A stretch of 64,000 nucleotides of DNA. Source: Ulota crispa. Its lineage: Eukaryota; Streptophyta; Bryopsida; Orthotrichales; Orthotrichaceae. This document shows, one piece after another, positions 1 through 12,779 of this stretch. The first letter of the stretch is position 1. Every line of letters starts with the position of its first letter. The notes under the pieces were generated by a model. It was not told where the DNA came from and ran no database searches. It saw only the letters and a list, made by a program, of their open reading frames with translations. The translations under genes and the position numbers were made by a program. The stretch spans positions 30,794,358 through 30,858,357 of the forward strand of contig OY987244.1 of NCBI GenBank assembly GCA_963920765.1, in the 5' to 3' direction.

Positions 1-138
1 AAAATTTTAATTTCCACACATGATGTGTTTGATAAGTAGCTTCAAGGTCTAGTTTTTTTTATAACTTTTGGCTCAAAAATTATTGCATGATATTTTGTTT
101 TCTTTGTTTAGGGGCCAATCCCGGCAAATTAGTCTAAC

Positions 139-175
139 TTTTATATATATATGTATATATATGTATATATATATT
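139..175. repeat. (TA)n-rich microsatellite
   Basis: This is an imperfect run of TATATATG/TATATATA units directly at the left edge of the MITE that follows. The right edge of that MITE is also TATATATA, so the element probably inserted into a TA-rich tract. Confidence 0.85.
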
Positions 176-176
176 G

Positions 177-580
177 GGAATTACTACAGCGACACCCTAA
201 ATTGCTAACAAGGCACCCCCTTCTGAGAATGAATATGTGATTTTTAATGCTAATTTTGCTGGTTTTTTATTTGAATCAAAAGATTGGTTGCACTTTTATC
301 ATTCTAAGGCTATACTAAAAAAAAAAGGTGTGATTCAATTTCAAACTAAAAATATAGGACTTTTGTTTTACTTAAAGCAAAAATATATCAAAAAATAGTA
401 TTGGTGCAATAACATTTCAATTTTTTTGGTATTAATCATGTTTTCTTTCAAGGAGGTGATAATGTTGTGATTGAATGAATGAAGGACCACTTAATAAATC
501 AAAAACAGCACTAAATTATCAAATTTTGTGCTCAGAAGAGGTGTCCTATTAGCAATTTAGGGTGTTGCTGTAGTAATTCC
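177..580. mobile_element. Foldback MITE, family L, copy 1
   Basis: The 404-bp element has long terminal inverted repeats: it starts GGAATTACTACAGC and ends GCTGTAGTAATTCC, and the pairing continues through about 50 bp at each end. The interior has no coding potential. Short interior stretches match the reverse strand of the element at 30,106-30,508, so both belong to one family. The superfamily is not assigned because the TA-rich flanks hide any target duplication. Confidence 0.8.
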
Positions 581-3045
581 TTATATATATAATAATAATT
601 ATTACTATTATTATTATTTTAAATTACTTATTTATTGAATGACCATTTTGTCATGATGTCAAACATAGTCCACTATTTCCTTTTTATTTCTTCTTTTCCT
701 TACCTACTCTTCCTTTATTTTCTTTATTTCACTTGGCTTAACTTCCTTAACTTAAAGCGTTTATAATCTTGAAAAAAGTATGGTTAGGATCATCATTAAA
801 TGATCATCTATATAATATAGAATTTCCCCTTTTTCTTGAAATAACTCCTAAACATGGTGTAATATGGTGGATTTAGTGAAAAAAAGTGTTGGATTTAGGA
901 ATTTTCTCTATTTAGATACCTTATGTAATAAGTGATTACTACTATTTCATTATTTTGTCCTTGTTCATGTAGTGAGACAAACCCAACCCCACTATGGGCC
1001 AACCTTTGACTAGTGTTTGTCCAACACACTTCCAACTCTTTGAGGCCATTAATTGGCTTAGGACAAAGAGGTTTTGTATTGACAAAAGTTTCATCTGAAG
1101 AAGTTTGTAAACAACAAACTTAGTGAAAGTTTGTTGTTTTTCAATAATCATAATTCCGTGCACATCATTCAGAAGCAAGTATTTATCATGAACATAATAA
1201 ACCTAGTAATCAAAGTACAATGAAAATCATTCAAACATCATAAGTTCTTTGCTACAACGAACTCTATACCACACTAGGGGGCTTTGTACATGGACTATTT
1301 TATCACAAAAATCTAGCTTCATCTTAATGCATATTATATCATGGTGAAACAAGCTTTTGTTGTGGAAATATAATTTCATAGTAGAATCAACGTTTTGAAC
1401 TTGAAGGCAACAAAAGAGTCATCACAGTTTTGCACAGAAATGGTTCTCCAACCTTGAAGATTATACTGCCTAGCTACACCGTCTTAACAAATAATTATCC
1501 TAATTGTGAGAAAGCAGAATACATAACATTCAGTAGCGCTACTAAGCGCTGCCCTCCCTCTAGATGAAATGGTGTGGAATCTTCCATACCCGTCTTTAGC
1601 TATGGGGACACTTGGCTGAATTTGTCAGAGAGTTTATGAAAGAGAGGCTCAGTTTAGTGCACATATGTCAATGTGGGGGCTAGTCATGTCAAAAAAATTA
1701 TTAAAAATAAATAAATAAATAGTGTGTCAAGATGAAGTTTGTGGATGATACCTGAAGAGAGGGAAAGGTAGCCTCTCTTCAGGCTACTGAATGTCATGCT
1801 TTATATATATCACAATGAATGCATCAGCTTATATACAAAAATCAACAATTCTCTGTTCAGCACCTGCCAAAAGTATCTTAATTCAAATGTTTGATAGCAT
1901 GACAAAAAGAGGAAAGCAAGTAGTACACACTCTACTAACAGACACTTCCTCGCAATCAGCACCGTAAGCCTATGCCTGCAAAAACCATAATGATCGATAA
2001 CTAAACTACCAAATATACTCATAGACAACTTCAAATTTAGATAGAGCAAAAGGTGATTCTTTCCCCTACATATTCTTAAGTATCAGCAATCCAAGAATCT
2101 GCTACTCTTATATCATAAAATTTATTTATTTGCCAAGAATTGGACCACGTAGTCTAAAGACTATGCCTTGACCTCCTCCAAATTCCTTCAACAGTGCAAA
2201 AAGCAACATCAGTAGCTTACTTGACCTCTAGAACACCTGACGTAGATGTTAGGGAAAAGAACCTCTAAATCCGGCAATGAATTATTTTGCAAGTGCAAAA
2301 CCAACAACAATGTCAGACAATGTTTAAAAGAACACATCATATATATCTACAACTTCATAGATGACCACCAAATCCCACAAACCACCATGGAACAAAAGGT
2401 ATAACCAGTAGTAGGCCCCGTCCTCATCGTTTTTTGCCAGCTTACTTAGTGGGTGAGCACTCCATAGTTGTTGGTTGCCGAACTTGAAGCTTGTGAACTT
2501 GCAGCATCCGTGTTTGGAAACATTGTATTTCAACTAGCTGCAGAATCCCCTCAGAGTGGATATGGCGGTTTCCATGTCTGTGGTTTGACAAGTTGACAAG
2601 TACCATGTGATTCCGCCTTTGCTCAAATGCTAGCAATATATCTTAGAGGGTGTTGAAACTCTTGAAAGGAGAAGACATACCCAAACATGTTGTAATCGAG
2701 TGACGTAGAACAAACCCTTTCTTTAACAATTCCTCAAAGTCACTACATGTATGTGCTCAGAAATTCTGAAACAAGGATAATTCCTCCAAGATAATACTTA
2801 GTAATCTCACCACTATATTGAACAGATCATTCAAAGAAACCACATTTGCTAATCATTACCAACCTCGCATTTGATGCAACATCCTGAATGCATGGAACAC
2901 ATTTGCTTAGCCTTGAATATTGTAAAGAATGCAAATGAAAAGTAAAGAGCAGAAAGTACCTCCTCATTCGGGTGAAAATTAGGAGACCCCTTTGTGCACG
3001 GCTTTATACAAGCACCCAACCTCCAAGTTGGAGCCACTTATTTTG
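581..3045. other. Gene-free AT-rich stretch
   Basis: I see no conserved coding region here. Open frames are short, lack codon structure and are not shared with any other segment. There is no recognisable tRNA, rRNA or mobile-element terminus before 3,049. Confidence 0.5.
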
Positions 3046-3194
3046 AATCCCTAGTAGAAAATTCCTTCCAAAACAACAGAAAATCAATAGTTTCTTGTTG
3101 ATTTGGGCACTTGCCCACGCTAATTGACTAATTTAACAAAATTCTGTAAAAAACTAAATACAATATGTTGATTTGGACACCATTATCTAAATCA

Positions 3195-3790
3195 ACAGAA
3201 ATTTTGGAATCTTTTGAGAATCTTTTGGGAATTTTTTGTGAATCTTTAAGAATATTCAAGAATCTTTTGGGAATCATTGAGAATCTTGTCAAGATCTTTA
3301 CAAATATCTAAGAATCTTTTCAAGATTTAGAATCTTTGAGAATCTTCTTAGAATCTTTGAGAATCTTTGGAAATCTTTGAGAATCTTTTCAAGTTTTTTT
3401 GGAATCTTTGAGAATGTTTGAGGACAATTGAGAATCTTTTAGGAATCTTTGAGAATCTTTGAAAATCTTCTTGGAATCTTTGAGAATCCTTGAGAATCTT
3501 TCATGAATATTTGAGAATTCTTGAAAATCTCTGAGAATAGTTTGGAATATTTGAGAATCTTTGGAAATGTTCTAGAAATTTTGAATTTTTTTGAAAATTT
3601 TTGAAAATCTTTAAGAATCTTCTCGGAATCTTCTTGAAAGCTTTGAGAAGCTTTGAGAATCTTTAAGAATCTTTGAAAATCTGTAGAAATCTTTTGAGAA
3701 TCTTTTTTGAAATTCTAAAAATCTTTGAAAATCTTTGAGAATTTTCAAGAACCTTTCTGGAAACTTTGAGAATCTTTTTATAATCTTTAT
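3195..3790. repeat. GAATCTTTGA minisatellite in CACTA left copy
   Basis: Degenerate tandem units of roughly 10-12 bp, consensus GAATCTTTGA with variants ending TTTTGG or TTCTT, run for about 600 bp. The inverted copy lies at about 9,976-10,571. Such subterminal arrays are known in CACTA elements. Confidence 0.9.
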
Positions 3791-4735
3791 GAAATTTTTT
3801 AAAGTACTTCAAAATACTTATAGAACTAGAATCTATTAGACTGAATTAGAGTCCTTTAGGAATCTTTTTGTAATTCATCAAAATACTTTAAAATATTTTT
3901 AATAAAAAAACTATTACAATAGTTTAGGTTTGTTTTTGAAACCTTTCTAGAATCTTTTTGGACCTCATTAAATTTTTTTTGAAGTTTTCAAAAATAAAAG
4001 AAGTTTTCAAAAAAAATAGAATCTTTTAGAAGTTTGAGTGTACATTGACTAGTTTAATTTTCTTTACTTTTCACAATTTGGTTAGATTTAAAATTAGCAA
4101 CCTTTAAAGTCAAATAAAAACATGACCATAATAACAAAAAAATCAACAACTTTTTGTTGATCTGGACACTTTTGGACACAACTTCACTAATTCAACAAAA
4201 TTTTATATAAAAAGTACAACATTTTGTTGTTTTAAATACCAAAATTTCTTTACAAACAAATATAAAAGATGCTCCTCAATTCTTTGAAGAAATCATATAT
4301 GTCCCTCAAGGATTAAAAGTACCTCTTTCCTTTTTGTATAAATATCAACAATGCTTCTAATATATTGGGAAAATATTAAAAATGCTCCTCAACTATTTTA
4401 AATTATTTATATCTTTGTGTTATATGATAATCAAGTGTATAGTTTAATGCAAATCCTTACAAGAAACCAAAGGTGATTTTTACATTTCAAATAACACAAT
4501 GATATATTTAACATTTCAAAATAGAAGAGCTTTTTTATTATTTTTCCAAAATAATAGGAGTATAATTGATATTCCTACAAAAAATAAGGACTATTTTTTA
4601 TGTTTCACATAATTTTGGCGTAAACTTGATATTTTGAAAGACTTAAAGGGTACTTTTATTATTTTTCCTTCTATTACAAACCAAATGAATTAAAAAAAAC
4701 AATCTTATAAAATATTTTTATAAGCTTCAAAAGAT

Positions 4736-5147
4736 GGGAATTGATATGTGTACCACACCCTTCCAATTACTATACCACACCACAAGGTAAATTTTAGATT
4801 CCTACCATCAAAAAGCTGAATTTGAAAATATTGAATTCAGATTTGGACTTAGAGACCATGGTATTATCTAGAACCATAAAAAAAATTGCAGTTCAACAAC
4901 ACCCAATGAAAAAGTTTAGTTAGGGAGAAAATTGTTAATTTTACTTTTGTTTGTAAAAAAAGATAAGCTTTTTCATTGGGTGTTGTTGAATTGCAACCTT
5001 TTTTATGGTCCTAGACAATATCATGGTCTCTAAGTCCAAATTTGAATTCAAAATTCTCAAACTCAAATTTTTGATGGTAGAAATCTAAAATTTACCCCGA
5101 AGGTGTGGTACAGTAGTTCAAAGGGTGTGGTTCACATATTAATGCCC
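4736..5147. mobile_element. Foldback MITE nested in CACTA left arm
   Basis: Inverted repeats of about 190 bp (starting GGGAATTGATATGTG, ending CACATATTAATGCCC) enclose a short loop near 4,930. The flanks TTCAAAAGAT and TTAAAAAATA resemble each other, which would suit a 9-10 bp Mutator-like duplication, but the match is imperfect. The same element occurs in the mirrored arm at 8,619-9,030. Confidence 0.75.
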
Positions 5148-6104
5148 TTAAAAAATATCCAAAACTATTCAAAAGTCTATAGAATTTTGATTTTATAATT
5201 GCAAGGTTTTAATTCTGTAACTTTTCATGACTTCATGTTATTTGAAGCTATCAAACTATGGAGGCTATTTTAACAGAATAAGGTTCTTTTTACAAAAAAA
5301 CTAGCACTAAATAATAATTATTAATGAATCCAACCTTTGTCCGCAACAATCCTTTTGAGATTTGTGAATTCCAAAAAAAATTTATAAACAAAATCAAAAG
5401 GATGGAAATAAACAATTTATTTAAAATTTCTAAACACCTTTTCTGATTTTAGCTCATAACTTTTGATAAAAAGATTGAAATCCAAAAAAAATTGTTGGAG
5501 GTGAAAGTAAAATACATTTACCAACTTTTCTTAGTTCTAAGTTTTTTGAAGAAAAGTCCTTTAATGGGCGGAAATAACCTTCAAAGTTTACTAGATTATT
5601 AAAGACATGAACAGTTAATGTACAAATGGAATTAAGATATTCCTGTGTGCATATGTATTTGCACATTCTGTAGTGGTCTTTGAGAATGTGATAAAATTGT
5701 GGAGTGTGAGGATAGAGGTGGAGGATTCAAACCCCACTACCGGCAGCTGCCCGGTTGCTCGTCCCATAAAAAGTTCATATTTTCGTAAAATAAAAATAAG
5801 TTCTATGAAAAGAAAAATTTAAAATTGAAGCAAAATAGAATTGAACAACATAAAATATGTAATAGAAATCAACAACATATTAACAGAAAACTGTAAATAA
5901 TCAACTAGAAAATCAACAAAAAAGTATCCAAATCAACTTGACCAAATTCACAGAAAAAATCAACAATTTTTGGTTGAAATTCTGTTGATTATGTGTTGAA
6001 TTTTCTACTAATGAATAGTCAATCTAGTAGTTGAAACATGAGCTATTATGGCAAAAGTGCGATCAATTTACTGCAAGTCTCAATATGATAAATGCACCTA
6101 GAAT

Positions 6105-6434
6105 TAAGGTCGAAGGCTTGAACTCCGTTAGGGCACTAATTCCGCTCACCTCCCCAAATGATCTCTGTCAGTTAATGTCTTATTCATAGCCTTTCCATAA
6201 TGAACAACAGACGTACATTTGAGGAGGTGCACCATTTTAGAGCCCTGTGACCTTTCTACTTCAAAATTTCATAACTAAATCCACATTGCTCTAAAAAATA
6301 CAAAATAACTTAATTTAGATGCTAATTCCTCTTGCCTGTCAAAGAAAGTTTACTGAAAAATATTTCAAGAAGTTCTACCACTCCAAAATTCAATTTTAGC
6401 TCTTAGATGGTCAGTTTATGAGCCTCTTACCTTA
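6105..6434 (+). mobile_element. TAAGGTA-ended MITE, family B, copy 1
   Basis: It starts TAAGGTCGAAGGCTTGA and ends GAGCCTCTTACCTTA. The interior includes a word around ACATTTGAGGAGGTGCACC that is shared with copies at 35,729-36,057 (reverse) and 60,380-60,710. Non-coding, about 330 bp. No clear target duplication. Confidence 0.8.
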
Positions 6435-6925
6435 CCAAAGGTCCTCTTCAGCTTCGAGAGAGCTTGTTGAGTATGCCTCTATACTACATCAGAAATATAA
6501 TCCAAAATACGTTATCTCACAAAGACTCTAGGTTTTATGTAACCCAAGTGCTCTTTTATTTAGTAAAGAGAGGACGTTGAACAACAGAACACGCATTAAT
6601 GAATACACTCCAAAGATCTTGAAATAGGACTTAAACCCTAAATGACCAAGGATTCATGACTTGACAATGGCAAGTTCAATTGATGCCATAGTAAGAATTC
6701 TAATTCCACAATCAATAAAAAACATTGTCTGTGTTTGTCAATTTGTGTGTTAAATTTAAAGGAAGTAAAGTCCTCCTACAAGCTTGATGCTTGATAATTA
6801 GATATTTTTATTCAACATGAGACTCAATGTCAAGCTCTTGCATATTATGACGTAAAATTTAAACATAATTTGACCAAATTGATGCAGTCGACAATTTCAT
6901 TTGGAAAATGAAGGTAAATTATGAC

Positions 6926-7420
6926 TTATGCTAGTTTTCGAATTGAAGCTTCTACAAAGCAGTCTCTTAAAAAACTTACAATTTTTAAGGAAAAATGAAA
7001 AAACCAAAATACAAACCATGTCACTGTGAAAACTATTCTTGCAATTTGGTTACAAAATGAACCTGCACCTCCTTCAATCTCATTGTCAACGTGCTGTTGC
7101 CAAAACCCTAAATTAGGCAACACAACGTTGAAGTTGAAGTCATCGTTTTGCTCACACTCCCTTCCTTTGCGTTGCACATTGAACTCCCTCTCGACCGCAC
7201 CTACCAAACCACGCACTCCCGCCATCATCAAAAATAAATGCAAAACCGCAATTCCAGCGGTCTATAGGAAGCCAAAGTCCCGCCAAGACCCCGTCTCTGG
7301 AGGTAAATTAGGCAAGGCCGGGGAAAAAAATGGCAGCCCATCCCACCAGTGGAGATCTTTACAAGCAATGATTTCCATTTGCCATGCCAGTTGAGCGGCC
7401 TGCCCCAACTGGTGGAGATG
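6926..7420. other. Less AT-rich stretch with overlapping open frames, unassigned
   Basis: This stretch has more GC than its surroundings and is open on both strands: a minus frame at 6,926-7,243 starting MHLFLMMAG and a plus frame at 7,026-7,394. Neither resembles a family I know. It ends in CTGGTGGAGATGCTC just before 7,423, the terminal motif of the Tourist-like MITE at 52,907-53,322, so at least its right part may be a MITE remnant. A decayed exon cannot be excluded. Confidence 0.25.
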
Positions 7421-7423
7421 CTC

Positions 7424-7646
7424 TAAGGTAGACACACTTAATCTAGAGCATGATCCTAATGTAGTGCATGTGTACAAAGATAGTACATTTCACATCTAGA
7501 ATCTAGGCAAGTTATAGATAGCTTATTTTCTATGTCATAGAAAATAAACTATCTATAACTTGCCTAGATTTTAGACCTGAAATGTAATACCTATGCACAT
7601 ATGCACCACATTATGATCATGCTCCAGATTGGGTGTGTCTACCTTA
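7424..7646. mobile_element. TAAGGTA-ended foldback MITE
   Basis: A 223-bp near-palindrome starts TAAGGTAGACACACTTAA and ends GGGTGTGTCTACCTTA. Its centre near 7,530 is a clean hairpin around TTATTTTCTATG. Its terminal seven bases are the signature shared by families A, B and C in this window. Confidence 0.8.
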
Positions 7647-7989
7647 TATTGAAATCTTGAAATCCAAGAGGTAGGATATTTTGTAATTATTAGGAATTGG
7701 ACTATAAAATTGGATGACAAAATGAAAGAAGAAAACAGTATTTACAAATTTGTATAAATAAGATGTTTTTTTTTAAACAATACTTGCACCAAGTTGGATA
7801 TTGATTATTGGTCCATGTAACTACACATAAAAGAGATTGAACATTCTTTTGTTGAATTTGAATTGCCATTAACAAAAGCTACGGCCTAAGGAAGTTTGAG
7901 TATGTACTTTCTTCAAAAAGCAATCACTAATTCAAGAATCTTGAATGGATCACTCTTTGTATGCTAAGTACCAGGCAGCTACCCAACTT

Positions 7990-10717
7990 CCGAGCACCTG
8001 CCCGCACCTTTGGATAAAATTACTGGCAATGGGGTTTGAACGTCCCATCTCCGAGCTCATGCTCTACAACTCTTTCACATTACTCACAACCACTAGAGCA
8101 CGTGCCTACGCACATGTGCACAATAGAACCATGATTCCATTTGTACATTAACTGTTCATGTCTTTAATAATCTAGTAAACTTTGAAGGTTATTTCCGCCC
8201 ATTAAAGGACTTTTCTTCAAAAAACTTAGAACTAAGAAAAGTTGGTAAATGTATTTTACTTTCACCTCCAACAATTTTTTTTGGATTTCAATCTTTTTAT
8301 CAAAAGTTATGAGCTAAAATCAGAAAAGGTGTTTAGAAATTTTAAATAAATTGTTTATTTCCATCCTTTTGATTTTGTTTATAAATTTTTTTTGGAATTC
8401 ACAAATCTCAAAAGGATTGTTGCGGACAAAGGTTGGATTCATTAATAATTATTATTTAGTGCTAGTTTTTTTGTAAAAAGAACCTTATTCTGTTAAAATA
8501 GCCTCCATAGTTTGATAGCTTCAAATAACATGAAGTCATGAAAAGTTACAGAATTAAAACCTTGCAATTATAAAATCAAAATTCTATAGACTTTTGAATA
8601 GTTTTGGATATTTTTTAAGGGCATTAATATGTGAACCACACCCTTTGAACTACTGTACCACACCTTCGGGGTAAATTTTAGATTTCTACCATCAAAAATT
8701 TGAGTTTGAGAATTTTGAATTCAAATTTGGACTTAGAGACCATGATATTGTCTAGGACCATAAAAAAGGTTGCAATTCAACAACACCCAATGAAAAAGCT
8801 TATCTTTTTTTACAAACAAAAGTAAAATTAACAATTTTCTCCCTAACTAAACTTTTTCATTGGGTGTTGTTGAACTGCAATTTTTTTTATGGTTCTAGAT
8901 AATACCATGGTCTCTAAGTCCAAATCTGAATTCAATATTTTCAAATTCAGCTTTTTGATGGTAGGAATCTAAAATTTACCTTGTGGTGTGGTATAGTAAT
9001 TGGAAGGGTGTGGTACACATATCAATTCCCATCTTTTGAAGCTTATAAAAATATTTTATAAGATTGTTTTTTTTAATTCATTTGGTTTGTAATAGAAGGA
9101 AAAATAATAAAAGTACCCTTTAAGTCTTTCAAAATATCAAGTTTACGCCAAAATTATGTGAAACATAAAAAATAGTCCTTATTTTTTGTAGGAATATCAA
9201 TTATACTCCTATTATTTTGGAAAAATAATAAAAAAGCTCTTCTATTTTGAAATGTTAAATATATCATTGTGTTATTTGAAATGTAAAAATCACCTTTGGT
9301 TTCTTGTAAGGATTTGCATTAAACTATACACTTGATTATCATATAACACAAAGATATAAATAATTTAAAATAGTTGAGGAGCATTTTTAATATTTTCCCA
9401 ATATATTAGAAGCATTGTTGATATTTATACAAAAAGGAAAGAGGTACTTTTAATCCTTGAGGGACATATATGATTTCTTCAAAGAATTGAGGAGCATCTT
9501 TTATATTTGTTTGTAAAGAAATTTTGGTATTTAAAACAACAAAATGTTGTACTTTTTATATAAAATTTTGTTGAATTAGTGAAGTTGTGTCCAAAAGTGT
9601 CCAGATCAACAAAAAGTTGTTGATTTTTTTGTTATTATGGTCATGTTTTTATTTGACTTTAAAGGTTGCTAATTTTAAATCTAACCAAATTGTGAAAAGT
9701 AAAGAAAATTAAACTAGTCAATGTACACTCAAACTTCTAAAAGATTCTATTTTTTTTGAAAACTTCTTTTATTTTTGAAAACTTCAAAAAAAATTTAATG
9801 AGGTCCAAAAAGATTCTAGAAAGGTTTCAAAAACAAACCTAAACTATTGTAATAGTTTTTTTATTAAAAATATTTTAAAGTATTTTGATGAATTACAAAA
9901 AGATTCCTAAAGGACTCTAATTCAGTCTAATAGATTCTAGTTCTATAAGTATTTTGAAGTACTTTAAAAAATTTCATAAAGATTATAAAAAGATTCTCAA
10001 AGTTTCCAGAAAGGTTCTTGAAAATTCTCAAAGATTTTCAAAGATTTTTAGAATTTCAAAAAAGATTCTCAAAAGATTTCTACAGATTTTCAAAGATTCT
10101 TAAAGATTCTCAAAGCTTCTCAAAGCTTTCAAGAAGATTCCGAGAAGATTCTTAAAGATTTTCAAAAATTTTCAAAAAAATTCAAAATTTCTAGAACATT
10201 TCCAAAGATTCTCAAATATTCCAAACTATTCTCAGAGATTTTCAAGAATTCTCAAATATTCATGAAAGATTCTCAAGGATTCTCAAAGATTCCAAGAAGA
10301 TTTTCAAAGATTCTCAAAGATTCCTAAAAGATTCTCAATTGTCCTCAAACATTCTCAAAGATTCCAAAAAAACTTGAAAAGATTCTCAAAGATTTCCAAA
10401 GATTCTCAAAGATTCTAAGAAGATTCTCAAAGATTCTAAATCTTGAAAAGATTCTTAGATATTTGTAAAGATCTTGACAAGATTCTCAATGATTCCCAAA
10501 AGATTCTTAAAGATTCTTAAAGATTCATAAAAAATTCCCAAAAGATTTCCAAAAGATTCCAAAATTTCTGTTGATTTAGATAATGGTGTCCAAATCAATA
10601 GAACATATTTAGTTTTTTACAGAATTTTGTTAAATTAGTCAATTAGCGTGGACAAGTGCCCAAATCAACAGGAAACTGTTGGTTTTTTGTTGTTTTGGAC
10701 GGAGTTTTCTACTAGTG
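7990..10717. mobile_element. Inverted, truncated CACTA-type element (right copy)
   Basis: This is the reverse complement of 3,049 to about 5,770. The right terminus is the canonical CACTAGTAGAAAA read on the minus strand at 10,717. Pairing coordinates sum to 13,766 at 3,051/10,715, 4,741/9,025 and 5,612/8,154, so no net indel separates the arms over 2.6 kb. The inner end is divergent and the second CACTA terminus is missing, so this copy is truncated. The stretch near 8,030 (GGGGTTTGAACGTCCC) resembles a tRNA-type B box, but no complete SINE is visible. Confidence 0.85.
8619..9030. mobile_element. Foldback MITE nested in CACTA right arm
   Basis: Mirror image of the nested element at 4,736-5,147, in the exactly corresponding position of the other arm, with identical sequence where I compared it. 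Confidence 0.75.
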
Positions 10718-11251
10718 GAACAATTGATTGTGGGAGATGGGAGATTATGATGTTTGATCAAACAACACATGATGGCAAAATCCCATTCTTTGGCAAGTCA
10801 TTGTTATTTATTGATCTTTAAAAATTTCTATAAGCGCTTGATTCATCTCAAATTTTGTGGGTAGCAAGATTAGATGTGAATGCACACACTTGCAAATTGT
10901 TGAAGGTTGTACTTCTTTGAATGCTAAGTTCAAGGGCTTCTAATTGCAATGGCGTGGAAAAAAATGACCAGCAAAGTTGGTGATGATTACCTTGACAAGG
11001 GTCTAGAACATGTTTGAACCCTTGCCAATGAATTCCTTGCTACCATAAAACACATTGCAAGGAAGCAAGGGATATTGACAGGTTGCAGCCTATAAGATGC
11101 TCACTGCCACTTGGCCACATATAGTGTTCCATGCAATCAAAACTCCCTAGGTACGTACAACATTTGACATGACTTGCCATTACTCCACTTGCATGGACCA
11201 CTTGAATACCTTGATAATTGCAATTATAAGAAAGTCAAAAAATTAGATCTA

Positions 11252-11313
11252 GTCCCCCAAAGCGCCCTGTGAAATCCTGAGCAATAAGATCCTGTCATTG
11301 GGGTGCTCAGGGG
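11252..11313. mobile_element. Putative minimal TTAA-type element
   Basis: The right end GGTGCTCAGGGG is followed by TTAA (11,314-11,317), as in the TTAA-flanked elements at 25,352 and 23,067. The left end CCCCCAAAGCGCCC is a plausible partner, but the left TTAA is not preserved. About 62 bp, much like the 80-bp mini-element at 23,067. Confidence 0.4.
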
Positions 11314-11429
11314 TTAAGAGGAGAAGACTTCATATGGTCAATCTTGTTTGTTGTTTCAATGCAATTTATTGAATGCATAATGACATAAAGAAATACAAGA
11401 TTTAGCATTTGTTCAAATATATCATTATA

Positions 11430-11561
11430 CAGTAAAACTCCTCTAAACTAATAATATCACCTAAATTAATATCTTGCATGTCCCAACACTACCCACCCCC
11501 TTCCCACCCCACTATATAACACCTCAAATCCCAAGCATATTAGTTTGGAGGAGTTCTACTG
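11430..11561. mobile_element. Short mariner-like MITE with TA duplication
   Basis: Inverted termini CAGTAAAACTCCTC and GGAGGAGTTCTACTG are flanked on both sides by TA, which points to Tc1/mariner. MITEs with CAGTARAACCTC-like ends are common in plants. 132 bp, no coding capacity. Confidence 0.75.
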
Positions 11562-12545
11562 TACAAGGTTTAACTAGTGTGTTGTCCTATTTAGCAAAGC
11601 TAAATGAACATCGGTGATTCCATTTAGCATAGGTTAAGATTTGTATTAAAAAAATCCATTTAGCATAGGTTGAAATTTATATTAAAAAAAAGCCATTTCT
11701 AACTTTTGCACTTTTATATTTGTCCAAATCTTACTTTGGTTAGACTTGTACTCTACACTATTTTTAAGTGAACATTGATCTAAAAATGAACTTTTGTCCC
11801 CCTTGCCACCTGTTGTCACAAGTAACAATTGAATGATTGAACAATCAAGCTATATAATACAGACACCACTCTTGAGTGTATAGAATTAAAGTGGTCACGT
11901 ATACATACAGATGCTTATGTAGTAACTAAAATAGCTTCTATTCTAAATGATGTACAAGTGGTTCTTCATTTTGTGAAAATAGGCTTCTAATTTTTGAATT
12001 CCCTCAAATTTTAAGTACATTGTATGAGTGATTTCCATTTTTGTAGAAGTGGATTTCTACTTTGTAAGTGATGGAATTTTAAACACCTTACTTCTTCACA
12101 AATGTTGATGTATGAACATTGTATAATTATATGAATATCATTTAAATAGTATTGAATTAGTGCATGATTTATGTTAAAAATTTGTTATTAAAGAATGATT
12201 GGTAATCCAACATGAAAACATAGTTGGTACAATATTGTATCTTGAATACATGTATAATAAGCACTGAAACAATTTGAATAAACTTAGTGTTGGCTTAGAA
12301 ATGGAAAAAAATCACACTATATTTATGTTATCACAACAATATTGGTTTCATAAGTGCAAAAATGGGATTGCATCATTTAGTGTTAAAATTCTTGTCGCTC
12401 TAATGGGCATTATCTAAGCAATGACATGATGCCAAAAAGTACATTAACCCCTTAGTGATGTAGCCTACCACAAAAGTGTTGGTTGTGTTCATACAAGGAC
12501 TACTTGGTACTTCAAGAAATTCCCAAAAAACTCCTAGTTGACCAA
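11562..12545. other. Gene-free stretch
   Basis: AT-rich sequence without a supportable coding region. I see no RNA gene and no complete mobile-element termini here. Confidence 0.45.
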
Positions 12546-12779
12546 TAAGGTCAGGAGGCTCAATTTTTTTTCAAGTTCTATTTGCATTCCCTTTTTAAGA
12601 GTGATTGACATGTTCCTTCAAATATCTATTATTGACATTGATGAGTTAGGTAGGGTTAGCAATCTCCTAACCCTACCTAACTCATCAATAACAATAATAG
12701 ATATTTGAAGGAACATGTCAGTCATTCCTAGAAAGGGAATGCAACTAGAACCTGAACAAAATTTGAGCCTCCTACCTTA
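12546..12779. mobile_element. TAAGGTA-ended foldback MITE, near-perfect hairpin
   Basis: It starts TAAGGTCAGGAGGCTCAA and ends TTGAGCCTCCTACCTTA. The arms pair almost perfectly through about 110 bp to a short loop near 12,660. The end sequence matches family B, the interior does not. A transcript across it would fold into one long hairpin. Confidence 0.8.

Larger units (their letters stand above)
3049..6013. mobile_element. Non-autonomous CACTA-type element (left copy)
   Basis: The ends are CCCTAGTAGAAAATTC and GAATTTTCTACTAATG. These are one-base variants of the CACTAGTAGAAAA terminus of plant CACTA (En/Spm) elements, and the inverted copy at 10,717 ends in the perfect form. Both sides carry AAT (3,046-3,048 and 6,014-6,016), the 3-bp target duplication expected for CACTA. 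Subterminal regions repeat short words built on TTGTTGATTT and its complement, typical of transposase binding zones. There is no transposase frame, so the element is non-autonomous. It carries a GAATCTTTGA minisatellite and a nested foldback element. Confidence 0.85.

Noticed and set aside
5700..5770. tRNA gene suggested by a GGATTCAAACCCC-like word
   Set aside because: No cloverleaf arms or A box at the required distance; at most a SINE or tRNA-derived relic.
12546..12779. Long hairpin as a microRNA precursor
   Set aside because: The arms end in the TAAGGTA/TACCTTA transposon signature and pair along their whole length, so a foldback MITE is the better explanation.
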